Translations under genes and position numbers: made by a program
From: Indioceanicola sp046045995
Lineage (GTDB): Bacteria; Pseudomonadota; Alphaproteobacteria; Azospirillales; Azospirillaceae
Direction: 5' to 3'
Assembly (NCBI GenBank): GCA_046045995.1
Contig: JBJOKR010000190.1
Location: 1 to 9,145 of the forward strand
Length of the DNA: 9,145 bases
Part shown: one piece after another, positions 1 through 6,190 of the stretch
Numbering within the stretch: the stretch's first letter is position 1
How the letters are laid out: every line of letters starts with the position of its first letter
Notes under the pieces: model-generated
What the model saw: only the letters and a program-made list of their open reading frames with translations
The model's database searches: none
What the model was told of the DNA's origin: nothing

Positions 1-499
1 TAAGGAAGCTTTGCGCATTGGCGGCCAGGGCATCGGCGGACAGCGCCTTGAACGCATCGGTCAGGCGGGACTGGGCCTGATCGATCAGGGCGATCTTCTC
101 CGCCGCGGCGGCCCGTTCCTGGCGCAGCTGCTCGAAAGCCTGGGCCAGGGATTGCTTGGCGGATGTCAGCTCCGCCCGCAGTTCCCGGTTCTCCCCCTCC
201 AGCGCCGGCAGCCGGTCGGCAAGAGCGGCCAAAGCCGCCTCCGCCGCGGCACGGTCGGCCCGGTCCTGGGCATGCTGGGCCTGAAGCTCCGCCAGAAGCC
301 GGTCCCGCTCCACCAGCTCCGCCTTCAGCTCCCCGTTCTGGCGCAGGGCGAAATCGGCTGCCGCCTCCGCCGCGGCACGGTCGGCTGCCAGCCCCGCAGC
401 GACCCCCGCCGCCCGCAGGCGCATCAGCACGAAGACCAGAAGCCCGGCGATCACCGCCCCCAGGGCGACGGACAGCGGTTCCACCACGAACGACATCAT
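1..499 (-). CDS. rmuC: DNA recombination protein RmuC, N-terminal part (truncated by window edge)
   Basis: Reading the minus strand from the ATG at 499 gives an open frame of about 166 codons that runs off the left edge. Residues 5-27 are a hydrophobic membrane anchor (VVEPLSVALGAVIAGLLVF), followed by Arg-rich residues. From about 30 to 150 there is a long Ala/Glu/Arg/Leu-rich coiled coil. The last visible residues, FKALSADALAANAQSFL, match the conserved entry to the RmuC domain. RmuC proteins are membrane-anchored, with a PD-(D/E)XK-like nuclease core, and limit inversions at short inverted repeats; that core is outside the window. A second ATG follows immediately (496), so the start is ambiguous by one codon. 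No strong Shine-Dalgarno is present, only a G-rich GGGGGTGA upstream. In alphaproteobacteria rmuC is often found near recR, so its position here fits an old recR-rmuC neighbourhood now separated by other genes. Confidence 0.85.
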   Translation of the reverse strand, partial: MMSFVVEPLSVALGAVIAGLLVFVLMRLRAAGVAAGLAADRAAAEAAADFALRQNGELKAELVERDRLLAELQAQHAQDRADRAAAEAALAALADRLPALEGENRELRAELTSAKQSLAQAFEQLRQERAAAAEKIALIDQAQSRLTDAFKALSADALAANAQSFL

Positions 500-598
500 C
501 CCGATCACCCCCGGACGTGCCGGCCCGGGTCAGTTACCCCGAGCGACGATCCGAAGGATAACGGAAAGTGGACGAATTACGAACAGGAGATGAACAGA

Positions 599-1042
599 CT
601 AGTCAACGCCGGAAAGCAGAGCCGCGCGCACCACCCCTTCCGCCGCCTCAAGGTCCCGCAGCCAACCGGTCACTTCCGCCACGTCAGGCAGGTCGATCAG
701 GGAATCCATGGGGCTTGCCGAGGGATAGCGGTAGATCCAGGAGAGGGGCGTGAACCGCTCGAAGGGCAGCAGACGGGGCCGCAAGGTGTTTCCGGGCGGG
801 ACCAGATCGAGAAGCAAACCGATGTCATGGGATTTGGGGAAAGCAATGCCCTCCCCAACCAGAACAGCCTTCACCAGCTTTTCCGCCGCTTGCTGGCAGT
901 GATAGGCGGCGATGACGGGCGTAGGCTCCGGCCCGAACAGGTTGTTGCGGATGGCCCTCAGATCGTTGGCGACGACGGTCAGCCAAGCGGCGACATCACG
1001 CTCCGGCGGAATAGAGGAGGCGGCCATGGGTGTAGGCCTCAT
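599..1042 (-). CDS. HEPN-domain protein, partner of the upstream MNT nucleotidyltransferase
   Basis: The 147-residue, mostly helical protein has the hallmark HEPN signature AAYHCQQAAEKLVKAVLV at residues 45-62, then KSHDIGLLLDLV at 70-81 and WIYRYPS at 102-108, as in the PF05168-type HEPN family. HEPN proteins paired with minimal nucleotidyltransferases form toxin-antitoxin or related modules in which the HEPN protein is often an RNase. The classical catalytic RX4-6H motif is not evident: the Arg of YRYP has no His four to six residues on. Nuclease activity is therefore uncertain. The chosen ATG at 1042 has GGAAA about ten bases upstream; an in-frame ATG at 1027 is an alternative. The start lies inside the end of the nucleotidyltransferase gene (47-base overlap), which suggests translational coupling and a stoichiometric pair. 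The family call is firm; function as a toxin is inferred from the pairing. Confidence 0.85.
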   Translation of the reverse strand: MRPTPMAASSIPPERDVAAWLTVVANDLRAIRNNLFGPEPTPVIAAYHCQQAAEKLVKAVLVGEGIAFPKSHDIGLLLDLVPPGNTLRPRLLPFERFTPLSWIYRYPSASPMDSLIDLPDVAEVTGWLRDLEAAEGVVRAALLSGVD

Positions 1043-1328
1043 GACTGAGGTTTCCTACATACTCTTTGGCACTATCAAACCCTGTCCGGGTAGCGGGAAT
1101 CAACTCCACGGACACGCCTAGCCCCTTCACCGCATCATAAAGTTCAAACGGATGGATGGTGCGGCCGATGTCGTCCGGTAGGATCATCAACAGATCATAA
1201 TCACTATCCGGCCGGGCATCCCCCCGGGCGCGGCTGCCGAACAGGTAGATGCGTTCCGGATCGTAGGCCTTCACGATCCGGTCGACGATGAGCTGAAGGG
1301 TCGGGTCCTGCATCAGGGCGTCGGGCAT
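996..1328 (-). CDS. MNT-type minimal nucleotidyltransferase (MntA-like)
   Basis: The 110-residue protein has the polymerase-beta-like nucleotidyltransferase motif LFGSRARGDARPDSDYDLLM (residues 29-48). The Gly-Ser is at 31-32 and the metal-binding Asp pair at D43 and D45. The third carboxylate position, in the strand VSVELIP (72-78), is Glu75 rather than the usual Asp. In characterised MntA/HepT systems the MNT protein AMPylates the HEPN toxin and neutralises it. The frame is open upstream to 1529, but that stretch is low-complexity Pro/Arg/Ala sequence antisense to sqdB, so the ATG at 1328, just before family-like sequence, was chosen. No Shine-Dalgarno precedes it. Instead a TGCTATTAT extended -10-like element ends six bases before the ATG, consistent with a leaderless mRNA. 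It overlaps the following HEPN gene. sqdB lies 76 bases upstream on the same strand. Confidence 0.88.
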   Translation of the reverse strand: MPDALMQDPTLQLIVDRIVKAYDPERIYLFGSRARGDARPDSDYDLLMILPDDIGRTIHPFELYDAVKGLGVSVELIPATRTGFDSAKEYVGNLSHEAYTHGRLLYSAGA

Positions 1329-1332
1329 GGGC

Positions 1333-1343
1333 GCATAATAGCA
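1333..1343 (-). promoter_or_regulatory. Candidate extended -10 promoter for the MNT/HEPN pair (leaderless)
   Basis: On the minus strand TGC-TATTAT (hexamer at 1335-1340, five of six matches to TATAAT with an upstream TG) ends six bases before the MNT ATG at 1328. Normal spacing would place the transcription start at or beside the A of the ATG, and no ribosome binding site is present. No convincing -35 is seen (TGTCCG at the expected distance), as is typical of extended -10 promoters. This would separate the MNT/HEPN pair from sqdB transcription. It is an eye-based call only. Confidence 0.35.
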
Positions 1344-1404
1344 GAGTTCTGCCGCGGCGGACAGGCGTGCCCGCGCGCCCCCCCTACCGCCCCCGGTCGC
1401 CCCC

Positions 1405-2631
1405 CTACTCCGCCGCCCGGCCCCAGGCGGACAGGCGGTCGGCCATGGGAGCGGGGGGCGGGTCGGCGACCCAGCGGCTGGTGCAGGGGATGCGGGCCGG
1501 GTTGCAGCGCTGCGCATGGCGGCGGGCAACGGCGATCACCTCCTCCATCAGGCCCTCGCTGAGGGTGGTGGGGGTGAGGCCGAGGCCGAGAAGGCCCGCA
1601 TTCTCAACCTCCAGGCTGTTCTCCGCCGCTTCCTTGCGCGGGTTGTCCAGGTATTCCACCGGCACCCCGGTCAGGCGGGAGACCAGGGCCGCCAGGTCGC
1701 GCACCGTATGGCATTCGGTCATCTGGTTCAGGATGCGCACCCGGTCGCCCCGGCGCGGCGGGGTCATGGCCGCCAGGTCGATGCATCGGACCGTGTCCCG
1801 GATATGGATGAAGGCGCGGGTCTGCCCCCCCGTCCCGTGGACGGTGAGCGGATGGCCCACCGCCGCCTGGACCAGGAAGCGGTTCAGCACCGTGCCGTAA
1901 TCCCCGTCATAATCGAAGCGGTTCACCAGCCGCTCATCCAGGTCGGTTTCCGGCGTGCCCGTACCCCAGACGATTCCCTGGTGCAGGTCGGTGATGCGCA
2001 GCCCGTCATTCTTCGCATAGAACTGGAACAACTGCTGATCCAGGCATTTGGTCATGTGATAGATGCTGCCCGGGTCGGGGGGGTACAGCACCTCCACCTC
2101 CTCCGCCATGGTGTCGGGGCCGGAGCGCAGACGGGCGCCGACATAGCCTTCGGGGATGCGCAGGCCCCGGGTGCGGCCATAGCCGTAGACCCCCATGGTG
2201 CCCAGGTGCAGCAGATGGGCATCGGGTGCCGCCTCCACCATGGCGCAGAGCAGGTTGTGGGTGGCGTTCACATTGTTGTCGACGGTGTAGCGCTTGTGCT
2301 GCCGGCTTTTCATGGAATAGGGGGCGGCGCGCTGTTCGGCGAAATGGATGATCGTATCCGGCCGCCAGTCGCCCAGCAGTTCCTCCAGCCGTTCATAATC
2401 CCGCGCCAGGTTCAGGCGGATGAAGGCCATTTCCCGCCCTGTCCGGTCGGTCCAGGCATCCAGCCGTTCGGGCAGGTCGCGGATGGGGGTCAGGCTTTCC
2501 ACCCCCAGCTCCGCATCGGTGGCGCGGCGGACCAGATTGTCCAGGATCGCCACCTCATGCCCGCGGGCGGAGAAGTGCAGCGCCGTCGGCCAGCCGCAGA
2601 ACCCGTCCCCGCCCAGAACCAGAACCTTCAT
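1405..2631 (-). CDS. sqdB: UDP-sulfoquinovose synthase (SqdB/SQD1)
   Basis: This enzyme converts UDP-glucose and sulfite to UDP-sulfoquinovose, the head-group donor for the sulfolipid SQDG. The 408-residue protein is a full-length extended short-chain dehydrogenase. The NAD-binding GGDGFCGWPTALH is at 8-19, DNLVRR at 31-36, HFAEQRAAPYSM at 96-107, the catalytic Thr145 in LGTMG, and Tyr191/Lys195 in YHMTK. LHQGIVWG follows at 216-223, then RFLVQAAVGHPLTVHGTGGQ at 251-270 and RDT at 278-280. The order and wording follow plant SQD1 throughout. One difference is MGVYG where plant SQD1 has MGEYG. GGGGGAGAG sits just upstream of the ATG at 2631. It is divergent from a GT4 glycosyltransferase, which could supply the second step of sulfolipid synthesis. 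The alphaproteobacterial partners SqdC and SqdD are not in this window. The enzyme assignment is confident; the pathway link to the neighbour is inferred. Confidence 0.96.
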   Translation of the reverse strand: MKVLVLGGDGFCGWPTALHFSARGHEVAILDNLVRRATDAELGVESLTPIRDLPERLDAWTDRTGREMAFIRLNLARDYERLEELLGDWRPDTIIHFAEQRAAPYSMKSRQHKRYTVDNNVNATHNLLCAMVEAAPDAHLLHLGTMGVYGYGRTRGLRIPEGYVGARLRSGPDTMAEEVEVLYPPDPGSIYHMTKCLDQQLFQFYAKNDGLRITDLHQGIVWGTGTPETDLDERLVNRFDYDGDYGTVLNRFLVQAAVGHPLTVHGTGGQTRAFIHIRDTVRCIDLAAMTPPRRGDRVRILNQMTECHTVRDLAALVSRLTGVPVEYLDNPRKEAAENSLEVENAGLLGLGLTPTTLSEGLMEEVIAVARRHAQRCNPARIPCTSRWVADPPPAPMADRLSAWGRAAE

Positions 2632-2743
2632 GTCACTCTCCCCCTGTCCGGGCCCGCGGCCCGGCCGGTTTCGGCATCACCGGCGGCTTCGGCATCGCAA
2701 TCGACATTGGCCCAGTCCGGGCAACCGGACCGGGGCCGCCGGT

Positions 2744-2761
2744 GTTCATTCCGGATGGAAC
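2744..2761. promoter_or_regulatory. Imperfect palindrome in the sqdB/glycosyltransferase divergent region
   Basis: The 225 bases at 2632-2856 between the divergent start codons hold no gene. Inside, GTTCATTCCGGATGGAAC reads GTTCnnTCCGGAnnGAAC on both strands, with 14 of 18 positions symmetric. It lies about 110 bases from each start codon. The size and position would suit a dimeric regulator's operator controlling both genes. No regulator family is assigned, and no clear -35/-10 pair was recognised on either strand. Two direct copies of TTCGGCATC also occur in this region, near 2670 and 2690. Confidence 0.3.
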
Positions 2762-2843
2762 AGGCAAGCCCGCCGGTCCGCCCCCGCCCCGCCGCGGCGA
2801 ACAGGGGGTATCCCCCCCTCCATCCCCGCAGCCCCGGGCCCTT

Positions 2844-2850
2844 GGGAGGT
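2844..2850 (+). promoter_or_regulatory. Shine-Dalgarno that decides the TTG start of the glycosyltransferase
   Basis: GGGAGGT, followed by the six-base spacer AACGCT and TTG at 2857, fixes the start codon of the downstream GT4 gene. The frame is open far upstream, but the upstream translation is not family-like, and the family N-terminus (RILIPTDAW) begins right after the TTG. Confidence 0.8.
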
Positions 2851-2856
2851 AACGCT

Positions 2857-3894
2857 TTGCGCATCCTGATCCCCACCGATGCCTGGGAGCCGCAGATCAA
2901 CGGTGTCGTCCGCACCCTGACCACCACGGTCGCCCATCTGCGGGCGATGGGGCATACGGTTCTGGCGGTGGGGCCGGACCGGTTCCGCACCATCCCGGCG
3001 CCGGGATATCCGGAGGTGCGGCTGGCCCTGTTCCCCCGGCGCGGCATCGCCCGGATCATGGATGATTTCCGCCCCGACGCGGTCCACATCCCGGTGGAAG
3101 GGCCGATCGGGCTGGCCGCCCGGGCGGAATGCCGGCGGCGCGGCTGGCCCTTCACCACCAGTTTCCACACCCGGTTCGGCGATTACTTCGCCGTCCGCCT
3201 GGGCCTGCCGCCCGCCCTTCCCTATGCGGGCCAGCGCTGGTTCCACAACGGCGGCTGCGGCTTCATGGTGCAGACCGACACCCTGGCGGCGGAGCTGGCG
3301 GGGCGCGGGTTCCGCAACATCCGGCGCTGGAACCGGGGCGTGGACCTGGACCTGTTCCGCCCGCGCGGCGACCGGGACCATCTGGGCTTGGCCCGCCCCA
3401 TCTTCCTGAATGTGGGGCGGGTCAGCACGGAAAAGAACCTGGAGGCGTTCCTGGATCTGGACCTTCCGGGCAGCCTGGTGGTGGTGGGGGACGGCCCCCG
3501 CCGCCCCGCCCTTCAGGCGCGCTACGCCCGTGTCCATTTCCTGGGCTACCGCACGGGGGAGGCGCTGGCCCGCTGCATGGAGGCGGCGGATGTCTTCGTC
3601 TTCCCCTCCCGGTTCGAGACGCTGGGGCTGGTGGCGATGGAAAGCCTTGCCTGCGGCACGCCGGTCGCCGCCTTCCCCGTGCCCGGCCCCATGGACATCA
3701 TCGCCGACAAGCCCGTGGGCGTGCTGGATACGGATCTGCGGGCGGCGGCCCTGGCTTGCCTGTCCATCGACCGCCGGGCCTGCCGCACCCATGCCGAAAC
3801 CTTCGACTGGCGCCGCTGCACAGGCGACTTCGTGGCCAACCTGGTGCCGATCCGCCCCGGAAATGCCTTGGAAACGCCCCTGGACCAGCCTTGA
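2857..3894 (+). CDS. GT4-family glycosyltransferase, probably glycolipid/sulfolipid head-group transferase
   Basis: The 345-residue GT-B fold retaining glycosyltransferase (glycosyl transferase group 1) starts at TTG with a strong Shine-Dalgarno. The N-terminal acceptor domain begins RILIPTDAWEPQINGVVRTL (2-21), a signature of GT4 enzymes such as SqdX and diacylglycerol glucosyl- or mannosyltransferases. TSFHTRFGDYF is at 101-111. The donor domain has GVDLDLF (161-167), NVGRVSTEKN (185-194), VVGDGP (209-214), and the E-x7-E motif in FETLGLVAMESLACGTPVA, with E254 and E262. There is no signal peptide or membrane helix; such enzymes act at the cytoplasmic membrane face. Because sqdB is transcribed divergently next door, a sulfoquinovosyltransferase role like SqdX is attractive. 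Glucosyl or glucuronosyl transfer to diacylglycerol is equally possible from sequence. Fold and family are confident; substrate is inferred. Confidence 0.9.
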   Translation: MRILIPTDAWEPQINGVVRTLTTTVAHLRAMGHTVLAVGPDRFRTIPAPGYPEVRLALFPRRGIARIMDDFRPDAVHIPVEGPIGLAARAECRRRGWPFTTSFHTRFGDYFAVRLGLPPALPYAGQRWFHNGGCGFMVQTDTLAAELAGRGFRNIRRWNRGVDLDLFRPRGDRDHLGLARPIFLNVGRVSTEKNLEAFLDLDLPGSLVVVGDGPRRPALQARYARVHFLGYRTGEALARCMEAADVFVFPSRFETLGLVAMESLACGTPVAAFPVPGPMDIIADKPVGVLDTDLRAAALACLSIDRRACRTHAETFDWRRCTGDFVANLVPIRPGNALETPLDQP

Positions 3895-3901
3895 AGCGGA
3901 C

Positions 3902-3928
3902 AGGGATGCGGGCGCATCCTGCCCTGCC
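3902..3928 (+). terminator. Weak hairpin downstream of the glycosyltransferase gene
   Basis: Eight bases after the stop codon, GGATGC (3904-3909) pairs with GCATCC (3914-3919) around a GGGC loop. Only a short T-run (CTTTGG) follows further on. It may be a weak terminator between the convergent glycosyltransferase and recR genes. The rest of 3895-4024 shows no recognisable gene. Confidence 0.3.
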
Positions 3929-4024
3929 TTTGGATTCAGCGGGCGGGATGGGGAAAACGATGAACGGATCGGCGGCAGTGCTGGAACGCGAAGCGGTAGA
4001 ACAAGTTCCGCCGCACCCCGCGAA

Positions 4025-4618
4025 CTAAACCTTCCGCCGCGCCCTGAACGCCGCCGTCAGGGTGCCGTCGTCCAGGTAGTCCAGCTCCCCGCCCACGGGC
4101 ACGCCATGGGCAAGGCGGGTCAGGGTGACCCCGCAGGGGGTCAGGCGGTCGGCCAGGTAATGGGCGGTGGTCTGGCCGCCCACGGTGGCGTTCAGGGCCA
4201 GCACCACCTCCGTCACCTCCGGGCGGGAGGCGCGTTCCAGCAGGGCTGGGATGGTCAGATCCTCCGGCCCCACCCCTTCCAGGGCGGACAGCGTCCCGCC
4301 CAGCACATGGTAGACACCGCGGAAGGCGCCCGTCCGCTCCATCGCCCAGAGATCCCCCACCTCCTCCACCACACAGAGCATGGAGCGGTCGCGGCCCCCG
4401 TCGGTGCAGACATGGCAGGGATCGTGGCTGTCCAGGTTGCCGCAGATCCCGCAGGTGCGGATGCTGGCGGAGGCCGCCGCCAGCGCCTCGGCCAGCGGGT
4501 CCATCAGCAGGTCCCGCTTCTTGATGAGATGCAGCGCCGCCCGCCGCGCGGAACGGGGGCCGAGCCCCGGCAGCTTGGCCAGGAGCTGGATCAGGCGGTC
4601 GATTTCAGGTCCGATCAT
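4025..4618 (-). CDS. recR: Recombination mediator protein RecR
   Basis: RecR works with RecO and RecF to load RecA onto gapped DNA. The 197-residue protein has full family length. The helix-hairpin-helix KLPGLGPRSARRAALHL is at 15-31, and the four-cysteine zinc finger at C56, C59, C68 and C71 (CGIC...CHVC). A Toprim domain covers about 80-175, with LCVVEE, GVYHVLGG and ALNATVGGQTTAHYL. The C-terminal HGVPVGGELDYLDDGTL is the usual RecR ending. The frame stays open to 4798, but the upstream part is antisense to the metallopeptidase gene and unlike RecR, so ATG 4618 was chosen. This start has no Shine-Dalgarno. recR normally follows ybaB closely, but here a three-gene AT-richer cassette lies between, with 46 bases separating recR from its last gene. 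recR may therefore rely on its own promoter or on read-through from the cassette. Confidence 0.96.
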   Translation of the reverse strand: MIGPEIDRLIQLLAKLPGLGPRSARRAALHLIKKRDLLMDPLAEALAAASASIRTCGICGNLDSHDPCHVCTDGGRDRSMLCVVEEVGDLWAMERTGAFRGVYHVLGGTLSALEGVGPEDLTIPALLERASRPEVTEVVLALNATVGGQTTAHYLADRLTPCGVTLTRLAHGVPVGGELDYLDDGTLTAAFRARRKV

Positions 4619-4625
4619 GGAGCAC

Positions 4626-4655
4626 AGGATAAGGGGATCGCCGCAGCATGTACAA
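4626..4655 (-). promoter_or_regulatory. Candidate promoter for recR at the cassette junction
   Basis: On the minus strand TTGTAC (4650-4655) and TATCCT (4626-4631) are spaced by 18 bases. The -10-like element ends seven bases before the recR ATG, which lacks a ribosome binding site. This would give a leaderless or nearly leaderless recR transcript. The matches to consensus are modest (three and four of six), so the call is tentative. Confidence 0.25.
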
Positions 4656-4664
4656 GTTGGCAGA

Positions 4665-5654
4665 TTAAGTTCGACGGCGGTCGAGCATCTCGGAAAGGCG
4701 CAAGACCAGGAACCGGTGAAATTCCACTTTCGAAAGGAAATCTCGCAGCTTAGCGTCAGCGGAGAATCTGTGAACTGCCTCGGCGTACAGCTCCTCAAGG
4801 ACAGAACATCCGCGAAGTGAGCTATTCACGTTTGAAACCTTCGCGTTTATTGATGCCTTGACTTTCTTTTCTGCTTTTTCACAGAAGCCTCCAATCTGCG
4901 CTACGCATTTATCAAGCTCCGAACGCCAAGGCGTGGCAAGATCCACTTCAGGTAGACTAAGCCTATTTGGGAAAGTCCACGCGCAGATTTCATGTCCATC
5001 CAACTCAAAACAAGTTACCTCCCCGTTCGGCACATCAGCGCGCCTAGCCTCGGCCACGCTTTCAAAGGGCCCAAGCCATACCGACGAACCGGGAGATCTC
5101 TCAACAACAAGAGATTCAGAGTATGGTGTTTCCATAAAAAGTAGTGAGCTCCTTGGCAGAAAGAGACGTATTCGCAAGAAGGCGGCATAGGTTGATACTT
5201 GACAAGTGTCCGTGACTTCGCGAAAAAAATCCTCTATATTCAAATCCTTCGCACACCCCTCCATAAAGTTGAAAGGCATAAGAATTTCCGATGCGAAGCG
5301 GTTTGCTTCCTGCTCAATGCACCACGCAGCGAGATCATAATTCTGGTCGGCCTCAATATCATCAAATATGCTTCCTATATGCCACGGAATAACAATATGC
5401 CCGAGTTCATGAGCAAGAGTGAACCGCATCCGTGCTCGGGGTTTCGCTGAGTTGACGAAAACGTCGGGCCTTTCTCCAGGGACTTTCAACTTTGTACATA
5501 GGCCATCGATTCCGAACGAATTCGGGAAGCGCAAATAGTGCAAGTTGGCTCTTGAGGACACAAGCTCAGCGACGTCCACAGGTGGTATTAACTTGTGGCG
5601 AGTGACAAACCGTCTCGCCAGCTTAGACACTTTATCTTCATAGACTCTTGCCAT
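4665..5654 (-). CDS. ImmA/IrrE-family zinc metallopeptidase with long C-terminal extension
   Basis: The 329-residue protein has an N-terminal ImmA/IrrE (PF06114-type) metallopeptidase domain at roughly residues 8-165. A helical lead (KLARRFVTRHKLIPPVDVAE) precedes FVNSAKPRARMRFTLAHE and the zinc motif HELGH at 82-86. The third ligand is probably E116 in EQEANRFASEILMP. Family members cleave repressors or antitoxins (ImmA cuts ImmR; IrrE cuts DdrO). Residues about 165-329 form a second region that I do not recognise: a mixed part with WLGPFESVAEAR and CAWTFPNR, then a Lys/Glu/Ser-rich helical tail. GGAGAG lies eight bases upstream of the ATG. The start overlaps the preceding small gene by 17 bases, so the three cassette genes are probably co-transcribed and coupled. 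The gene is much AT-richer than its neighbours, indicating transfer. It may cleave the small antitoxin candidate; this is inference. Confidence 0.85.
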   Translation of the reverse strand: MARVYEDKVSKLARRFVTRHKLIPPVDVAELVSSRANLHYLRFPNSFGIDGLCTKLKVPGERPDVFVNSAKPRARMRFTLAHELGHIVIPWHIGSIFDDIEADQNYDLAAWCIEQEANRFASEILMPFNFMEGCAKDLNIEDFFREVTDTCQVSTYAAFLRIRLFLPRSSLLFMETPYSESLVVERSPGSSVWLGPFESVAEARRADVPNGEVTCFELDGHEICAWTFPNRLSLPEVDLATPWRSELDKCVAQIGGFCEKAEKKVKASINAKVSNVNSSLRGCSVLEELYAEAVHRFSADAKLRDFLSKVEFHRFLVLRLSEMLDRRRT

Positions 5655-5964
5655 ACCCCTTGCTCTCCAGCCAGCTTAATACTCCCCTAACATCGACGTT
5701 TCCGGCAGAGCGGGCCGCTATCGCATAGTTGCTTATCTCCTCTAGGAGCTGCTCAATCGGGACATGCTCGGTTCTGGCGGCTACGATCAATGGAAGTATA
5801 TCATCATCGGCGACCCAGAGATCATACTCATCCCTACTCATTCCTAGGAAATCCGGGAGAGATTCAGTCGGCTTGGCGGCATGCCACATGCTGACGAAGT
5901 CATCGACCTCATCCACAAGATAATCCCCAGAGACGCATCCATCGATAAATTTTGGCTCAGACAT
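5638..5964 (-). CDS. Small acidic protein, candidate antitoxin/immunity protein of the RNase cassette
   Basis: I do not recognise a named family with certainty. The 108-residue protein is acidic and probably mostly helical. It includes VDEVDDFVSMWHAA (17-30), then SLPDFLGMSRDEYDLWVADD (35-54), and LLEEISNYAIAARSAG near 73-88. The FLGMSRDEYDLWV stretch resembles a short motif I have seen in small proteins of toxin-antitoxin loci, but this is memory, not a search. No helix-turn-helix or membrane segment is seen. It does not resemble the colicin E3 immunity protein Im3. Its ATG overlaps the toxin stop codon by eight bases (ATGTCTGA), and a strong GGGAGGA lies six bases upstream inside the toxin gene. 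That suggests coupled and possibly higher translation, as expected for an antitoxin. The last 17 bases overlap the metallopeptidase gene. The gene call is confident; the role rests on context and acidity. Confidence 0.8.
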   Translation of the reverse strand: MSEPKFIDGCVSGDYLVDEVDDFVSMWHAAKPTESLPDFLGMSRDEYDLWVADDDILPLIVAARTEHVPIEQLLEEISNYAIAARSAGNVDVRGVLSWLESKGYGKSL

Positions 5965-6190
5965 CGATTTTCCTCCCTGGTACCGGAAGTTTCGGCGTCG
6001 GTTTCCCGTAAGGGTCTAACACAGCGATATGCTCTCCCCGTGAGTTAAAAACCTCTATCTCTCCATGCAGCGAATCCCAAGTATATAGTCGTTTGCCATT
6101 CTGAGACGACCAGACCTGATTACCACCCACAAAGCCCTTGAACACCTGGCCGTCCAAAAAGGAGGGGCGGGGCCTTGGAATACGCGTCAT
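5957..6190 (-). CDS. Stand-alone colicin E3-type ribonuclease domain protein (candidate toxin)
   Basis: The 77-residue protein (ATG at 6190) ends in a domain closely like the cytotoxic RNase domain of colicin E3, which cuts 16S rRNA in the decoding site. RLYTWDSLHGEIEVF at 34-48 parallels RKIYEWDSQHGELEGY of E3. Asp39, His42 and Glu46 have the spacing of the E3 catalytic D510, H513 and E517. Arg73 in VPGRKIDV fits R545. GEHIAVLDPYGKPTPKLPVP fills the space between, as in E3. No receptor-binding or translocation domain and no signal peptide is present, so it probably acts inside the producing cell. An in-frame ATG at 6247 would add 19 residues; both starts have poor Shine-Dalgarno sites. The stop overlaps the next gene. 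It sits 91 bases beyond the ybaB stop and is first in the AT-richer cassette. Activity is inferred, not shown. Confidence 0.83.
   Translation of the reverse strand: MTRIPRPRPSFLDGQVFKGFVGGNQVWSSQNGKRLYTWDSLHGEIEVFNSRGEHIAVLDPYGKPTPKLPVPGRKIDV

Noticed and set aside
11..1048. Plus-strand open frame across the rmuC and HEPN region
   Set aside because: Antisense to two recognisable minus-strand proteins; biased composition.
2630..2650. Possible Pho box near the sqdB start
   Set aside because: TGTCAC and CTGTCC are present, but not at the 11-base repeat spacing of a Pho box, and one overlaps the start codon.
1516..2856. In-frame upstream extension of the glycosyltransferase
   Set aside because: It is antisense to sqdB and not family-like; the Shine-Dalgarno before TTG 2857 fixes the real start.
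3960..4028. Possible 22-codon plus-strand gene (ATG with GGGGAAAAC upstream) between the glycosyltransferase and recR
   Set aside because: Too short, no recognised family, and it overlaps the recR stop by a few bases; no support beyond a weak ribosome site.
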